A DNA stretch of 64,000 nt, from the NCBI GenBank assembly GCA_944739405.2, contig OX123187.2, positions 80,584,450 through 80,648,449 of the forward strand, given 5' to 3'. The position numbers and the translations under genes were made by a program. The notes beneath the pieces are model-generated. The model was not told the origin of the DNA. It was given only the letters and a program-made list of their open reading frames with translations, and ran no database searches. Source of the stretch: Euclidia mi (taxonomy: Eukaryota > Arthropoda > Insecta > Lepidoptera > Erebidae). Of this stretch, positions 21,936 through 32,477 are shown piece by piece; within the stretch, counting starts at the first letter, position 1, and every line of letters starts with the position of its first letter.

Positions 21936-22190
21936 TTATAGACTCACGCCTGTATCCCCAAAGGGTTAGGCAGGGGTGTAATATTACACCCACATTTCCC
22001 ATGAATTTTTAGGTCCCACGTAATAGGGGGCGAGCCTATTGCCGTACCGGGCACCTTACCAGACTCCGTGCTGCTACTGAAAATTTCCTAACGGAAAAAC
22101 CCAATAACACTTTGCCCGACCCGGGAATCGAACCCGAGACCTCCCAATCCCACGCGCACATATATGCCGCGAGACCAACGAGGCAGTCTG
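21936..22190 (-). mobile_element. tRNA-derived SINE, minus orientation
   Basis: On the minus strand it has a tRNA-like head with a perfect B box (GGTTCGATTCCCGGGTCGGG, about 22116-22135), then GGCAATAGGCTCGCCCCCTA and CCTAACCCTTTGGGGATACA, ending in an A-rich tail near 21936. The core and 3' part match the SINEs at 3.7 and 23.5 kb, while the tRNA head differs. This suggests a related subfamily with a different tRNA source. Confidence 0.8.
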
Positions 22191-22255
22191 TCCATTCTTT
22201 TTTGAAGTTTCTAGAATTTTCTAATTTTTATTCGAAATATTTAAATAATATTTTG

Positions 22256-22583
22256 ATGATGCTGGCGCTGCTGCTGCATCGGCGGAAACCCTCAAACGGC
22301 GCAAATACGGAAACCTGGCTGGTAATTACGTTTTTGAGCCGTTTGGGGTCGAAACGCTGGGGCCATGGGGCCCTAGTGCACGCGCATTATACAAAGAAGG
22401 CTGATCGATGCCTCCCGTGAGCAGAGGGCTGGTTTATATCTCGCTGAGAGAATAAGCATTGCCATTCAACGTGGCAATGCTGCCAGGCTTCTGGGCACAC
22501 TACCGCTCAACAGCGTTGCGGAGGAATTTAATTTTTTATTATATTTTATTTACTTTTCTTTTCATACTTTTGCTTTTTTATAG
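22256..22583 (+). pseudogene. Non-LTR retrotransposon C-terminal fragment, frameshifted
   Basis: The first frame, from about 22261, reads ETLKRRKYGNLAGNYVFEPF then GVETLGPWGPSARALYKE and meets TGA at 22402-22404. The next frame, from 22401, continues LIDASREQRAGLYLAERISI then AIQRGNAARLLGTLPLN to a TAG at 22581-22583. The conserved KY..L...Y.F.P..VETLG..G and QR.S.AIQRGNA..L.GTLP patterns lie downstream of RT in some retroelement ORFs of animals. I do not fix the clade. One frameshift, no RT core, dead copy. Confidence 0.6.
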
Positions 22584-22682
22584 TTTAGAATAGTTTAGTT
22601 AAATAATTAGTTTTATTTTATTGTACATTATAATGTTAATCCTTCTTATATACTTTAGTTTATTTAAAGTCTACCTAAGATA

Positions 22683-22811
22683 AAAAAAAAAATTGCCAAA
22701 TATTCATAAACATTTTCCAAAACCAAAATCCACTAACTGTTATGACCGGGATTTGAACCCACGCCTTTAAACGTAAAGCGGATGTATTATCAGCACGGCC
22801 ATGGACTTGTT
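22683..22811 (-). mobile_element. tRNA-like SINE head with T-rich end
   Basis: The minus strand contains a perfect B box (GGGTTCAAATCCC, about 22749-22761) and, ~50 bases upstream, an A-box-like TGGCCGTGCTGAT. A run of about 12 Ts follows downstream near 22683. tRNAscan-like pairing is poor in the acceptor and T stems, so it is a SINE or tRNA pseudogene rather than a tRNA gene. Confidence 0.55.
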
Positions 22812-23089
22812 ATCAATTAGCGGCGAATTTAGCGAACACTTGACAGAGTGCTTACGTCGTCTAACTTAAAACTGTCATTTCCAAATAATGAATGAAATAG
22901 TCTTCAAACCTTTTTGCTAATTATTATGTTTGACAACCGGCCAGTTTGTCGTGAAGACGTCAGTAGTCCTTGGTGACCGTAGTGATGACAACTTGACATT
23001 ACACCAGCCGTCACAATTTTTATTCATAGGAATTTCAGCTTTAAGGATAGGTGAAAATAAAGAGAGAGAATTTTTATGAGACCAATTCG
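22812..23089. other. Non-coding spacer
   Basis: No gene or defined repeat seen. Confidence 0.35.
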
Positions 23090-23235
23090 AAACTATTGCA
23101 CATCAAACAAAAAAAGAATTACGTAAATCGGTTCAGAAACCTCGGTGAAATCGGTGTACATACATCGAAAAAAAAATATACCAGCCGAATTGAGAACCTC
23201 CTCCTTTTTTTTTTGTTTGAAGTCGGTTAATGATA
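23090..23235. repeat. Dispersed repeat ending in GTTTGAAGTCGGTTAA
   Basis: Contains AATCGGTTCAGAAACCTCGG, ATCGGTGTACATACATCG and GAATTGAGAACCTCCTCC, followed by a T-run and GTTTGAAGTCGGTTAA. Parts of it recur in opposite orientation at about 25455-25500 (GACTTCAAAAGGTAAGAGG). Known to me as a common moth repeat; class not assigned. Confidence 0.55.
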
Positions 23236-23274
23236 ACACAATGTTTACACATTACTTAGTAACTTAATAATGAT

Positions 23275-23385
23275 ACATTTCTATTTAGTACCACGTTCGT
23301 AATACACAGTCGTAACCATGACAAAGAACAGGCGATAAAACTCAGTGCCAATATTTTTACCACCAAATAACAATAGCAAAGAACA
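23275..23385 (-). repeat. LINE 3' UTR fragment
   Basis: AACCATGACAAAGAACAGGC and GATAAAACTCAGTGCCAA match, with changes, the LINE end at 48.83-49.0 kb. No coding sequence. Confidence 0.45.
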
Positions 23386-23536
23386 TGAACATCCCAAGAT
23401 GCTATTAAATAGGCTCTTTAATATCGTACAGAAAACGTAAATCCGCCAGCCAAGCAAAATTGTAATCCCTATTATGCCAAGTCCAAATATTTGAAGGCTT
23501 TTGACGGAGGATTTCGGAACGAAGTAAAGAGGCGAT

Positions 23537-23784
23537 AGCCCAGTGGTGTACGTAACGGACTGCCGAGACGATATGGTCTCGGGTTTAATCTCCAGTTACC
23601 CCGAGCACACACCTCTGACTTTTCAAAGTTGTGTGTATTAAAATAATGTGTATTATCGCTCGCTTAACAATGTGCCCGCTAAATGATAATTGCCTCGCCC
23701 CCTATTACATTGGGACCGAAAAATAACTGGCGAACTGCCTACCCCTTCAGGGATAAAGGCGTAAAGTTATGTTATGTTATGATG
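23537..23784 (+). mobile_element. Full-length tRNA-derived SINE with TSD
   Basis: Has an exact A box (TAGCCCAGTGG, about 23536-23546), a weakened B box (GGGTTTAATCTCC), the CTCGCCCCCTATTACATTGG core, CCTACCCCTTCAGGGATAAA and a (GTTAT)n tail. A 10-base duplication AAGAGGCGAT flanks it (23527-23536 and 23785-23794); its last bases overlap the SINE start. This is the most complete copy of the family in the window and the reference for the truncated ones. Confidence 0.9.
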
Positions 23785-23799
23785 AAGAGGCGATTGTTT

Positions 23800-24159
23800 A
23801 TTTGCTATGTGAGTTTATGTCGATAAAATGTATGGTAACGATTTTATTTGCCTAGTTTAATCTCAAGCCAAAACTATACCAAAAGTCAAGAGCAGTTATT
23901 ACAAAACTATGTCTAAATGTAATTCCAGATTGACAATTAAAAAAATACTTTTTTAGGGAGTTAGTCAGCAAATAGAGAGATCACACTAAAATTGTGCAAC
24001 AGTGAAGTAAGTTCTAGACTTTCTAACCGCATTTAAACTTTTACCACATATTCAAAGCACTGTTTGATCCTCCCAGGTCACTTAGATTTAAAAATAAAGC
24101 AGCAATAATTGGAATTGGCTTCATTACTGTAGAAAAGCGTCAACATAATCGAATATTAC
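23800..24159. other. Non-coding spacer
   Basis: AT-rich, nothing recognised. Confidence 0.35.
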
Positions 24160-24395
24160 TTAACAGTCTTTCAGAGTCAACTGCTGGACTTAAGCCCCTC
24201 CTAATTTGACTAATACTGTGAGTCAATAGGTTGGTATAGGATATTATGTCGATTTTCCGTCCCTTTGCAAATATACTGTTTGCAAAGAAACAGGTATGCG
24301 TACTTTTGTTAGTCGCCTCTTATGACATCCATGAAATGAAAAAGGTTAGTGTCATTTTGCATTCTTAATCCTTCACTACACCTACAGAACACAAC
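24160..24395. repeat. Degenerate copy of the 18.1-kb repeat family
   Basis: Shares CTGCTGGACTTAAGCCCCTC, TTGGTATAGG, GTCGCCTCTTATGACATCC and TTAATCC blocks in the same order as 18072-18325, with many changes. An old copy. Confidence 0.5.
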
Positions 24396-26530
24396 ATAAT
24401 TAAATACAACTTCAAATAATCTTACATTAAAAATAAAACAATAGACATGAAAATCCAAGAATAGTTACAAGAGCCTTAATTGAGTCCTACATAAAAATCC
24501 AGAAACTACGCGAAATAAACATTGAAACTAAATAAATTTCTCAAAGAAACTAAAAAATTCAAGCGCTTATTTATCTCGCCCACAAAAACAGATTATCGGA
24601 TTGACTTGAAACTTCTATAATCTCGTTCCTTAGCGTTGTAATAAACACAGAATTTTATACATATTTAAGTTTTGAATTCAGCCAGTCGGCGCGAGCGGAA
24701 TCAGGGTTGCCAAAATATTTTTCTCGAATCGCCTGGCTGGAGCGCGCGTGTAGCCCCGAGATAGCTTATTAACTTGTAGCCAACGGATAATATACTGTCA
24801 CCGCCCAGCAAGAGAGAGTCACAATCAGCAGGTGAAAAACCTATACTTGTGCAGCTCCGCATACGCCTATTTAATTCTGCCCTCTTCTCGGGGAGAACTC
24901 CAAGGGCGTGGAGCAAGAGCAGTCGTTTTGTTCTTCCAAAAGGGAGACAAAACGCTATGGATTCATACATACCTACTTGGCAAAGTATTTGCGGCTTACC
25001 GTTGGAAGGGCCCTAATAGTTTACTAGTAAATCATTTACTTGGCAAGTATTCTAAGAACTACTTTTCGCTTTGTTTGTTGTAGAAAATATGAGAATGTTA
25101 ATGGGGAAAATATGAGAGTTAGAAGCTTTATGCTTTATTATAAGCGTGTAATATATTGTTATCCTTTAAAAAGCAAAGATTTGTAAGGTAGAATGGCGCT
25201 TCAGGGAGAAATCAGAAACTCACAGAATCTATAAAATCACTTACAAAACATGAAAAAACATGTTATTATTCTTACTTCTACTTACTGTAACTATCCATTA
25301 CCTCAAAGGAAATCAGACTGAGATTTTACATCTCTTTAATACAGCCATTTCCTAATTTCAAACTAACTTGAAGACACGACTCGTAAAATGAAACTTATTA
25401 AACTGTTTTGCTATTCATAAAAGAGAACAATAAAATTATTTGCCAACATTTTTAAGCGACTTCAAAAGGTAAGAGGTTCTCAATTCAAGGACCAATTTGT
25501 TCCCTATAGATAGCTAGTAGCTACGTACGAATAATAACATTGTATTATGATATTATTATAGATTTTAAATGTTTGTTTAGTTACCTATTTATTTTATTTT
25601 TAGTTAAATAGATTATGAGGCCCTTCTGAAGATAGTATTTTTCAAACGTAGTTTTTATGTCGGTAGCTTAGGCAACGTTTGAAGTGGTTATTAGTTGGGT
25701 GAGTGACCCCTTAGAACAAAGACCGTTCGACGAGTCAATTTTGAAGTGTGAAGATCTATTTCTGATATCAGATTGAGACCCACTGGGATGCTTTCATTAT
25801 GTTAACACCTATAAAACCATTTTTATGAAAGAGGTTCCGTAAAAATATTACTTTTATTCACAATTGTAAAAAATAATCTGACTCAAATATTTAAATTAGT
25901 AACTGACCTAATTATACCATAGCCTATGAAGTTATGACCTAACCGCATGAAAGAGTCTTATAACTGCAGCCGTGAATAATATACTAGGTACTAGTACTTT
26001 GGTGCAAAAGTAGTCCCATTTAGGCACAAATACCATTGAAAATACTACATGTAAAAATATGGTTTAACCAATAAAAATTAACAAACTATTCTACTCATAC
26101 GTCAAATTATTTCGCATCGCAGTAGATAAGCACCATGTTAAAATAAGATACGCTGCGAACTTTCTACAAGTCCGAAGTGTATCCTAAAATAAAAGTCGAG
26201 ACCAAGTTCTCTAATTAAACAAACTTATGTAATAAAAATACATACAAAGTAATCTTTGTGCATTTTCTTAAAAGTTTGCCCACTTCTGAATAAGTTAGTG
26301 GGTTATCATGGCGTATGTTGAGCGTACAAAAGCGAGCCAAGTCTCTTGTGGACTCCATGTCGCGGTTTCAATTATGGCTACGCGTTAATGTTATGCAGAA
26401 GTCTTGTTTCATTCGGGGTGACCACGTCACGGACTTTTTGGCTTCATCATTTTAGAATAATATAATTGTGGAGTTTGCACTTGTTACGAAGTCTAATAAA
26501 ATTGAGAACTTGACAAGACTTTTATTAGTT
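24396..26530. other. Long non-coding stretch, nothing firm
   Basis: A slightly GC-richer patch at 24690-24970 has an 89-codon minus frame without recognisable features. At 25455-25500 there is a fragment of the GACTTCAAA repeat family. The rest is AT-rich and unassigned. Confidence 0.35.
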
Positions 26531-26534
26531 TTAG

Positions 26535-27185
26535 TTTGTTTCCGACGTTTTGCTCGTCTTGCACCGAGCGTGGTCGCGGAGAGAATGATGAAAGCTCAGC
26601 GCCGTCTTGTGGAAGTGCGGGTTTCGGCACCTACCCTCACTTGGTCTTATTTAAGTTCGCAATGTCGGTACTCCGACACACTACACTAATGACGTCTACA
26701 CACTGTTGAGATTTATCACTGCGGCGGTGTTTACATTTGCTGATGACTGGATTCCAAGAAGCCGATAATCTATATCCATCCTCCCGGTTGAAATTGTTAT
26801 ATTTCTTGATTTCTACCACTTCACGTACTATCCTGGGGTAATAGTGACGATCGGTGGATAAGACTTGTGGTTGATGCAGTTCTATCGAGTAGTTTGGTCC
26901 AGACTTCAACAAATGCTCAGCTATCGCCGATTTATTAATATGTCGGTTTTTTACAGCTGCGATAAGTTCTTTTACTCTTTCAGCGATTGTACGCTTAGTC
27001 TGCCCGATATATGAACTACCACAGCTGCAATCGACTTTGTAGACGCCAGGTGTTTGGAGAGGAATTAAATAAAGACCAAGTGAGGGTAGGTGCCGAAACC
27101 CGCACTTCCACAAGACGGCGCTGAGCTCTCATCAGTCTCTCCGCGACCACGCTCGGTGCAAGACTAACGAAACGTCGGAAACAAA
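26535..27185 (-). mobile_element. Penelope-like element fragment between inverted repeats
   Basis: About 118 bases at 26535-26652 reappear as the reverse complement at 27068-27185 with few mismatches (shared words include GCACCGAGCGTGGTCGCGGA and GAAGTGCGGGTTTCGG). Between them lies a GIY-YIG endonuclease coding fragment. Penelope elements are known for terminal repeats that may be inverted or partial, so this looks like one truncated insertion unit. Confidence 0.75.
26637..27113 (-). pseudogene. Penelope-type GIY-YIG endonuclease fragment
   Basis: Minus frame of 158 codons. From residue ~23 it reads GVYKVDCSCGSSYIGQTKRT, the GIY-YIG motif of the endonuclease that Penelope-like elements carry after the RT. 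It continues with R..EL...VKN....SAIAEHLL, QPQVLSTDRHYYPRIVREVV and NFNREDGY. The first ~20 residues come from the flanking inverted repeat, so the ATG is not the natural start. The RT domain is missing. It shows roughly two-thirds identity to the copy at 28.5-29.9 kb, so it represents a different Penelope family. Confidence 0.85.
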
Positions 27186-27189
27186 TAGG

Positions 27190-28428
27190 TATTTATACCT
27201 TACATAAGTTAAGTTAACGCGATTGAGACCCGCAAAATTATTTTGTATGATGTATACAAATCGCGAAAGTTTAAAATAAAAAACAGGGTATAGATCTTTT
27301 TCCCTATTTGAAACTAAAAAATATTTCAAAGAAAAACTTTGCTAACTATTTCAAACCTGTAGTTTCAAATAAAGCACGTCTTTGTTATTCTGAGAAGCAA
27401 TCTTTTGACAGTTACACTATGAAAAGTGTCTGTCTGTCTTTTAATGCTATGGAGCTGCTGCAATATTAGTTTTTCATTAAAAACTATCTGCCGAAGAAAA
27501 CTCCGGTTGTTGAAAATTATGGTTAGAAAAAGAGAATTGACATACAGCCTAACTGATAAACTCAGCTGAGAAGCGGGGAAGCGACATTGATATCAATGCT
27601 GATATAATATAAAATTATAAGCTATATGCCGTATTTTGCCCAAAACCTCGTGAGAATAATTTCTTTTACATGTTGCTTTATCTGATATAATTATTAATGA
27701 TTAAGGTGTTTAATCTTGTCCGTTCTGCTACTTAACAAAATGTAAGTAAGATTTGACTTTTATGTATTGTAACAGGAATGAAACAAATGTATGAATAAAT
27801 AAAAAATGTTTCTTATTATAATAAAACGAAAATCTGTCACTTGGCTTCAATAAAGAATGAGGTACACTGATGTATTGTCAAATGCTTGTAAGCTTAGCAT
27901 GAAAGGTTAAAAGCACTTCTTTTTAAAATACCTTAGTTTACACAAGTAAGGTCTAGTCAAGAGCAAGCTTGTGAACAAACACTAAATAGTCCCGGTGTTT
28001 TTAATTACGTATCTATCCTTGTACGGTGTAAAAAGTTGGCATAATATTCTGGTACTCAGAATTAAAAACAGTTTTGAACATTCAGTGACTAGTTTTCTTA
28101 TTATGGTCTCGAATAAATAAGTGTGTACTATTGAAATAAAAAAGATAAATTGTTTGTTTTTTCATAAAACCGGCCTATCTATGTGTAAAATTTTAAAGTA
28201 TGTTTGTAATATCCGGAGGTAGAATTTCGGGACTAAAAATCTTCTCGCGTTAAAGCTATAACATGTATGGAAAGCGAAAACATCAAAATTGATTTAATCA
28301 CGTACTAGGTTTCAAACTGGAACACTCTATTTGCGGTAAGATTTCTCAAACTTGACAAATATTTTTTAAACACTGATAACAATGTGCTTCTTATAGGAAT
28401 TTAAACTTTCGTGGTCATTTAAACTTAA
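27190..28428. other. Non-coding stretch between Penelope elements
   Basis: AT-rich; open frames without features. Nothing recognised. Confidence 0.4.
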
Positions 28429-28545
28429 TTTAAATTGTTTTTCGGGATATATACCACGTACCTTTGTTTGGAGTAACCGATATTTCGGCACTGTTGCAAG
28501 CGCCATGTTCACGGATGTACTGATGGTATTGCGGGTGGATGAATG

Positions 28546-29469
28546 TTACGAGCAAGTATAACGGTCTACCCGCTTTCTTACTCGTTTTTTGCGTTCAACA
28601 CCACTAGCACTGTTATCACTATCACATTGTACCCGATCACGACATACCACACTCACTACGTCAGCTCGCGGTTTGATTTTGTTCTTTTCACGGGTTTTAC
28701 ATAGACGTACCACTGGATGCCAGATACTCGACAGTTGAAACCCATCCTCTCTATTGAAATTCTTGAACTTTTTAATTTCAATAGCCTCCCTAACCATTCG
28801 AGGTATATAGTGGCGTTCTGTCGAAAGTACCTGAGGGTTATGTAACTCAATCCAGTGGTCGGTACCCGAGTCCAAGAGGTGTTGAGCTATGGCCGACTTG
28901 TGTGGTTCATTATTTTTGACTGCCTTAATGTGTTCCTTTATTCGGCAAGAGATGGTGCGTTTGGTTTGTCCTATGTAGGAACTCCCACAGCTGCAGTCAA
29001 TTTTGTATACACCTGGCTTTTCTAAGGGAAGACTGTCTTTCGGCGTTCTTATATATTGCGACAGTTTCTTAAAAGGAGTGAAGATAGTTTTAACTGAAAC
29101 CTTCTTAAGGATGTTGGCGACCTTATCTGTCACTCCTTTGACGTACGGTAAGTACGCTGGGTGTCGTTCAACCTTGTAGTCCAGGTGTTTCTGAGTATGT
29201 CTGGGTGGTCTAATTCGCCTACTGTACCCGTTCTTGTGTAGAACGTCGCTTATATGTGAAAGTTCTTTATTCAAATGTTCCTCGTCACACAAGCTGTATG
29301 CCCGGTCGGTAAGCGACGTTATAACGGAATTCAGTTGACGTGGGTGATGATGTGAGTCGGCATGTAGATAGCGATCTGTGTGCGTTGGTTTTCTGTATAC
29401 GGAGTGGCCCAGGGAACCGTCATCTCGTACGGCAATCATAAAGATCTTAGAAAAGCCAGGTGTATACAA
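28546..29469 (-). pseudogene. Penelope RT end plus GIY-YIG endonuclease
   Basis: The minus frame of 307 codons begins at the junction. Residues ~17-50 carry the conserved end of Penelope RT (LG.SVYRKPTHTDRYLHADS, HHPRQLNS, L..RAYSLC). After a linker come GVYKIDCSCGSSYIGQTKRT (~residues 152-171), the EH..AVKN and SAIAQHLLD helix, QVLSTERHYIPRMVREAIEI and a basic C terminus that includes KKRVRKRV. The RT palm (YADD-type) is absent, so the element is 5' truncated at the inverted junction near 29446-29469. The endonuclease part itself shows no stops. Confidence 0.85.
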
Positions 29470-29926
29470 AATTGACTGCAGCTGTGGGAGTTCCTACATA
29501 GGACAAACCAAACGCACCATCTCTTGCCGAATAAAGGAACACATTAAGGCAGTGAAAAATAATGAACCACACAAGTCGGCCATAGCTCAACACCTCTTGG
29601 ACTCGGGTACCGACCACTGGATTGAGTTACATAACCCTCAGGTACTTTCGACAGAACGCCACTATATACCTCGAATGGTTAGGGAGGCTATTGAAATTAA
29701 AAAGTTCAAGAATTTCAATAGAGAGGATGGGTTTCAACTGTCGAGTATCTGGCATCCAGTGGTACGTCTATGTAAAACCCGTGAAAAGAACAAAATCAAA
29801 CCGCGAGCTGACGTAGTGAGTGTGGTATGTCGTGATCGGGTACAATGTGATAGTGATAACAGTGCTAGTGGTGTTGAACGCAAAAAACGAGTAAGAAAGC
29901 GGGTAGACCGTTATACTTGCTCGTAA
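29446..29926 (+). pseudogene. Inverted second copy of the Penelope GIY-YIG domain
   Basis: From LEKPGVYKIDC onward, the predicted protein is identical to the minus-strand copy through its C terminus (about 157 residues). Its ATG at 29378 lies in the loop, where the frame is antisense RT sequence, so the first ~24 residues are meaningless. It has no RT part. Perfect identity over ~600 bases suggests a single recent event or gene conversion between the arms. Confidence 0.85.
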
Positions 29927-30043
29927 CATTCATCCACCCGCAATACCATCAGTACATCCGTGAACATGGCGCTTGCAACAGTGCCGAAATATCGGTTACT
30001 CCAAACAAAGGTACGTGGTATATATCCCGAAAAACAATTTAAA

Positions 30044-31730
30044 ATGTGCTTCTTAACTGAAATAAAAAATATTCTTGTCCCAAACAGATTTCAAAACATG
30101 GTCCCCTTAGTTATTAAGAACTTTGTTCTACCGAATGCATCAGATGTGACCACAGCACATGTAAATGAGTTGAATACAAAAATATTAATCCTCTGGGGTG
30201 TGGGTGGTGGTCAGATGTCGCCCGCTCCATTCACACCGAGTAATGCTTGTCTCATACATATGCAAACGAAATGCTTAAGCAAATGAAAGTTTCTAGTAGA
30301 AATAAGGGGTTTTTTGTTTGAAAGAGTTATTTGAAAGTGATGAGTACAACATATAATTTATTTATAAAATCAATATCGAATAAAAATTTAATCATTAAAA
30401 TCCGGAATATAAATGTGAAATCCCTAGCAAAAACAGTTTATTTGGAATAACTTCTAGATTCCATGGATTTGGGGTCTGAAATTTATTGAGTATATGAGGA
30501 AAGTAAAGAGCATCATTTCTGTATATATTATATAACTTTTCCACATATGGTAGAATCTTCGGGAAAAGTAAGAAAATCTAAAAATTCAAAATCTCGCTTA
30601 TATTTGAATCTAGTCAAGTTATGAAGTTCATTTTATTGTATATGTGCAATAGTTTAAGATGAATATGTTTTTTCTAAATATCCGCTTTAAAATATGAAGA
30701 TTTTCAAAAAAGTTTTTCTAAAAAACTAGAGATGCTAGCTTAATGGGGATACGAAATATTTCTTTTTATTGAATATATCTATTAGCTTCTTTAATAAAAA
30801 GACGGTGTCCGAAATATGGTCTTCATAAAACACTGTGCGATGGACTAATGGAGAGAGGAACAGCCTGCCCTGCAAAGATCTCAGGCTCGACCACACTTAC
30901 ATAACGCACTACGAACTTCTAAAAGTAGTGCTTATGAAATCGTTGATTGTAATTTGTCTGCGAGAGAATCAGTTTTATCATTTATTTTGATACTTTATGT
31001 TTGAAATAGATATATTGTCTATAATAATTACTATAAATCGAGAATATTAGTTAAGTAACATTTTTTATCTATGGTAATTTTTTGACACTGGTCACATTTG
31101 CAAGAATTGTCAATTGTCACTTCCTTTGAAAATTTCACAAGTTTTTTGCTGAGTTGGATCTCGCAAGTCGAAAATCACATGTTAAAGCAATATCAGCACT
31201 GCATATTACATCAATAGCTTACACTATAATGTAGGACGTCTAACGATACAAGCGCAAGGGAGACTATATTATATTTGAATAAAACAATCCAGCTGTATTT
31301 ATTTTCGAAAGCTAATAACTTAGAATGCATAGGAATACTACTTTACAACAGATGACATTATATTTTCTAAGCCAAAGAGTATGCTAGAATACTTCGTTAG
31401 AAGGGGACACATGTCACACGGTACTCCGGTCGCATTAATATTTAATGTCACTTCCAGTGCTTGCTTATTCCGTGGCGTAGTCAAATGCTGAACCATGACA
31501 AGTGGTGTTTAGATGCATTTGAACATCGTACTAAATAAAAGCGTTAATGTTTGTACAATGTGCTTCTTTTGAGAAATAAACTTAGATAGGATATTTTTTA
31601 TGTATTTAATATTTTCTGTTAAATGCAGTTAGCTTTATTTTTTGTCCTCAGTGGCAATCAAATCTGCTCCAGTTCTCCTAAAAAGAAATAGTAGGTTCCT
31701 TATATGGCATAGGCAGTATGAACGTCGGAA
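30044..31730. other. Non-coding stretch, nothing recognised
   Basis: AT-rich sequence. The frame 29960-30286 runs on from the Penelope 3' end and has no features. Confidence 0.35.
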
Positions 31731-31734
31731 GGGA

Positions 31735-31845
31735 AAATGTCTTATTATTCCTCATTCATAAGATTACAATAGGACGTCGTAGCAGAGGTAGGTCTCCCGC
31801 AAGGTGGACCGACGTTCTGTTGGGATTGCGAGCAGCGTATAGATG
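31735..31845 (+). pseudogene. Short RTE LINE C-terminal remnant
   Basis: A conceptual frame reads GRRSRGRSPARWTDVL, the G.R.RGR...RW.D signature of RTE ORF ends. It is cut off by the DIRS left terminus at about 31850. Too short for more. Confidence 0.45.
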
Positions 31846-31850
31846 TTGAA

Positions 31851-32220
31851 TATAATAGATGATCAAACGAACTTACCTGAGTGAAGTTCGATCATTATTA
31901 TACGAAGTGCTTCGTTCGAAGGTATAGGCATTTACCATGCAGCTTTCTCGATTCACTCAGCAACTGACGCAATTTTTCAGAGCTAAAATTATCTGTAAGT
32001 GTAAGTATGTATTATCTGTGTCCTTACGTGAACTGTCATTCTTTTTAGATTCTTGCAAGGCTATCTCAATTTTACCTGGGGTGAGATGGGTAGGGACCAT
32101 ATATCTTCGAACGAAGCACTTCGTATAATAATGATCGAACTTCACTCAGGTAAGTTCGTTTGATCATCTATTATACTGCGTGCTTCGTTCTCGATATATG
32201 TATTTACCATGCAGATGTTT
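31851..32220. repeat. Left terminal complex of DIRS: nested inverted repeats
   Basis: About 75 bases at 31851-31925 and their reverse complement at about 32099-32175 flank a copy of the DIRS terminal repeat. Right after the second arm comes TTATACTGCGTGCTTCGTTC, which is reversed at the right end of the element (39330-39355). DIRS elements end in inverted repeats plus an internal complementary region used for circle formation. This composite probably holds the right-hand ITR/ICR equivalents plus an extra foldback copy. Confidence 0.6.
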
Positions 32221-32348
32221 AGAGAGATGGTAAAGTTGAGATGACCCTGACTCCTTGTCCTTTAAAATAAATATTTTTATTTTTGAAATCAACAGCGTTT
32301 TATTCATAAACATCTTAAATCCTTTTCAATAATTAAACTTAATTATTA

Positions 32349-32396
32349 ATCAGCCTTATTTGGTACATAACAATCAGCCTTATTTGGTACAAAACA
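32349..32396. repeat. 24-bp tandem duplication in DIRS 3' region
   Basis: ATCAGCCTTATTTGGTACA occurs twice with a 24-base period, between the recombinase terminus and the element end. Confidence 0.8.
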
Positions 32397-32477
32397 ATCT
32401 GTTTTCTACCAACTAGTTAATAATTATGTATTATTATTCATTATTGTTTGTTTAAACAAACAAACAACACAAACAAA

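Larger units (their letters stand above)
28429..30043. mobile_element. Penelope-like element in a 598-bp inverted duplication
   Basis: Arms at 28429-29026 and 29446-30043 are reverse complements that look identical wherever I compared them. A 419-base loop separates them (29027-29445). Each arm carries the GIY-YIG domain, the C terminus and the 3' untranslated end of the same Penelope family, pointing outward. Only the minus-strand copy continues through the loop into the end of the RT domain. This fits a full-length-side copy joined to a 5'-truncated inverted copy, a known Penelope insertion form. Confidence 0.85.

Noticed and set aside
22735..22811. tRNA gene
   Set aside because: The A and B boxes are good, but acceptor and T stems do not pair and the body continues beyond the tRNA length; it is a SINE head.
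27118..27140. Hammerhead ribozyme core in the Penelope inverted repeat
   Set aside because: CTGATGAG is present on the minus strand (27128-27135), but I found no GAAA at a proper stem II distance nor a matching stem III, so it is not supported.
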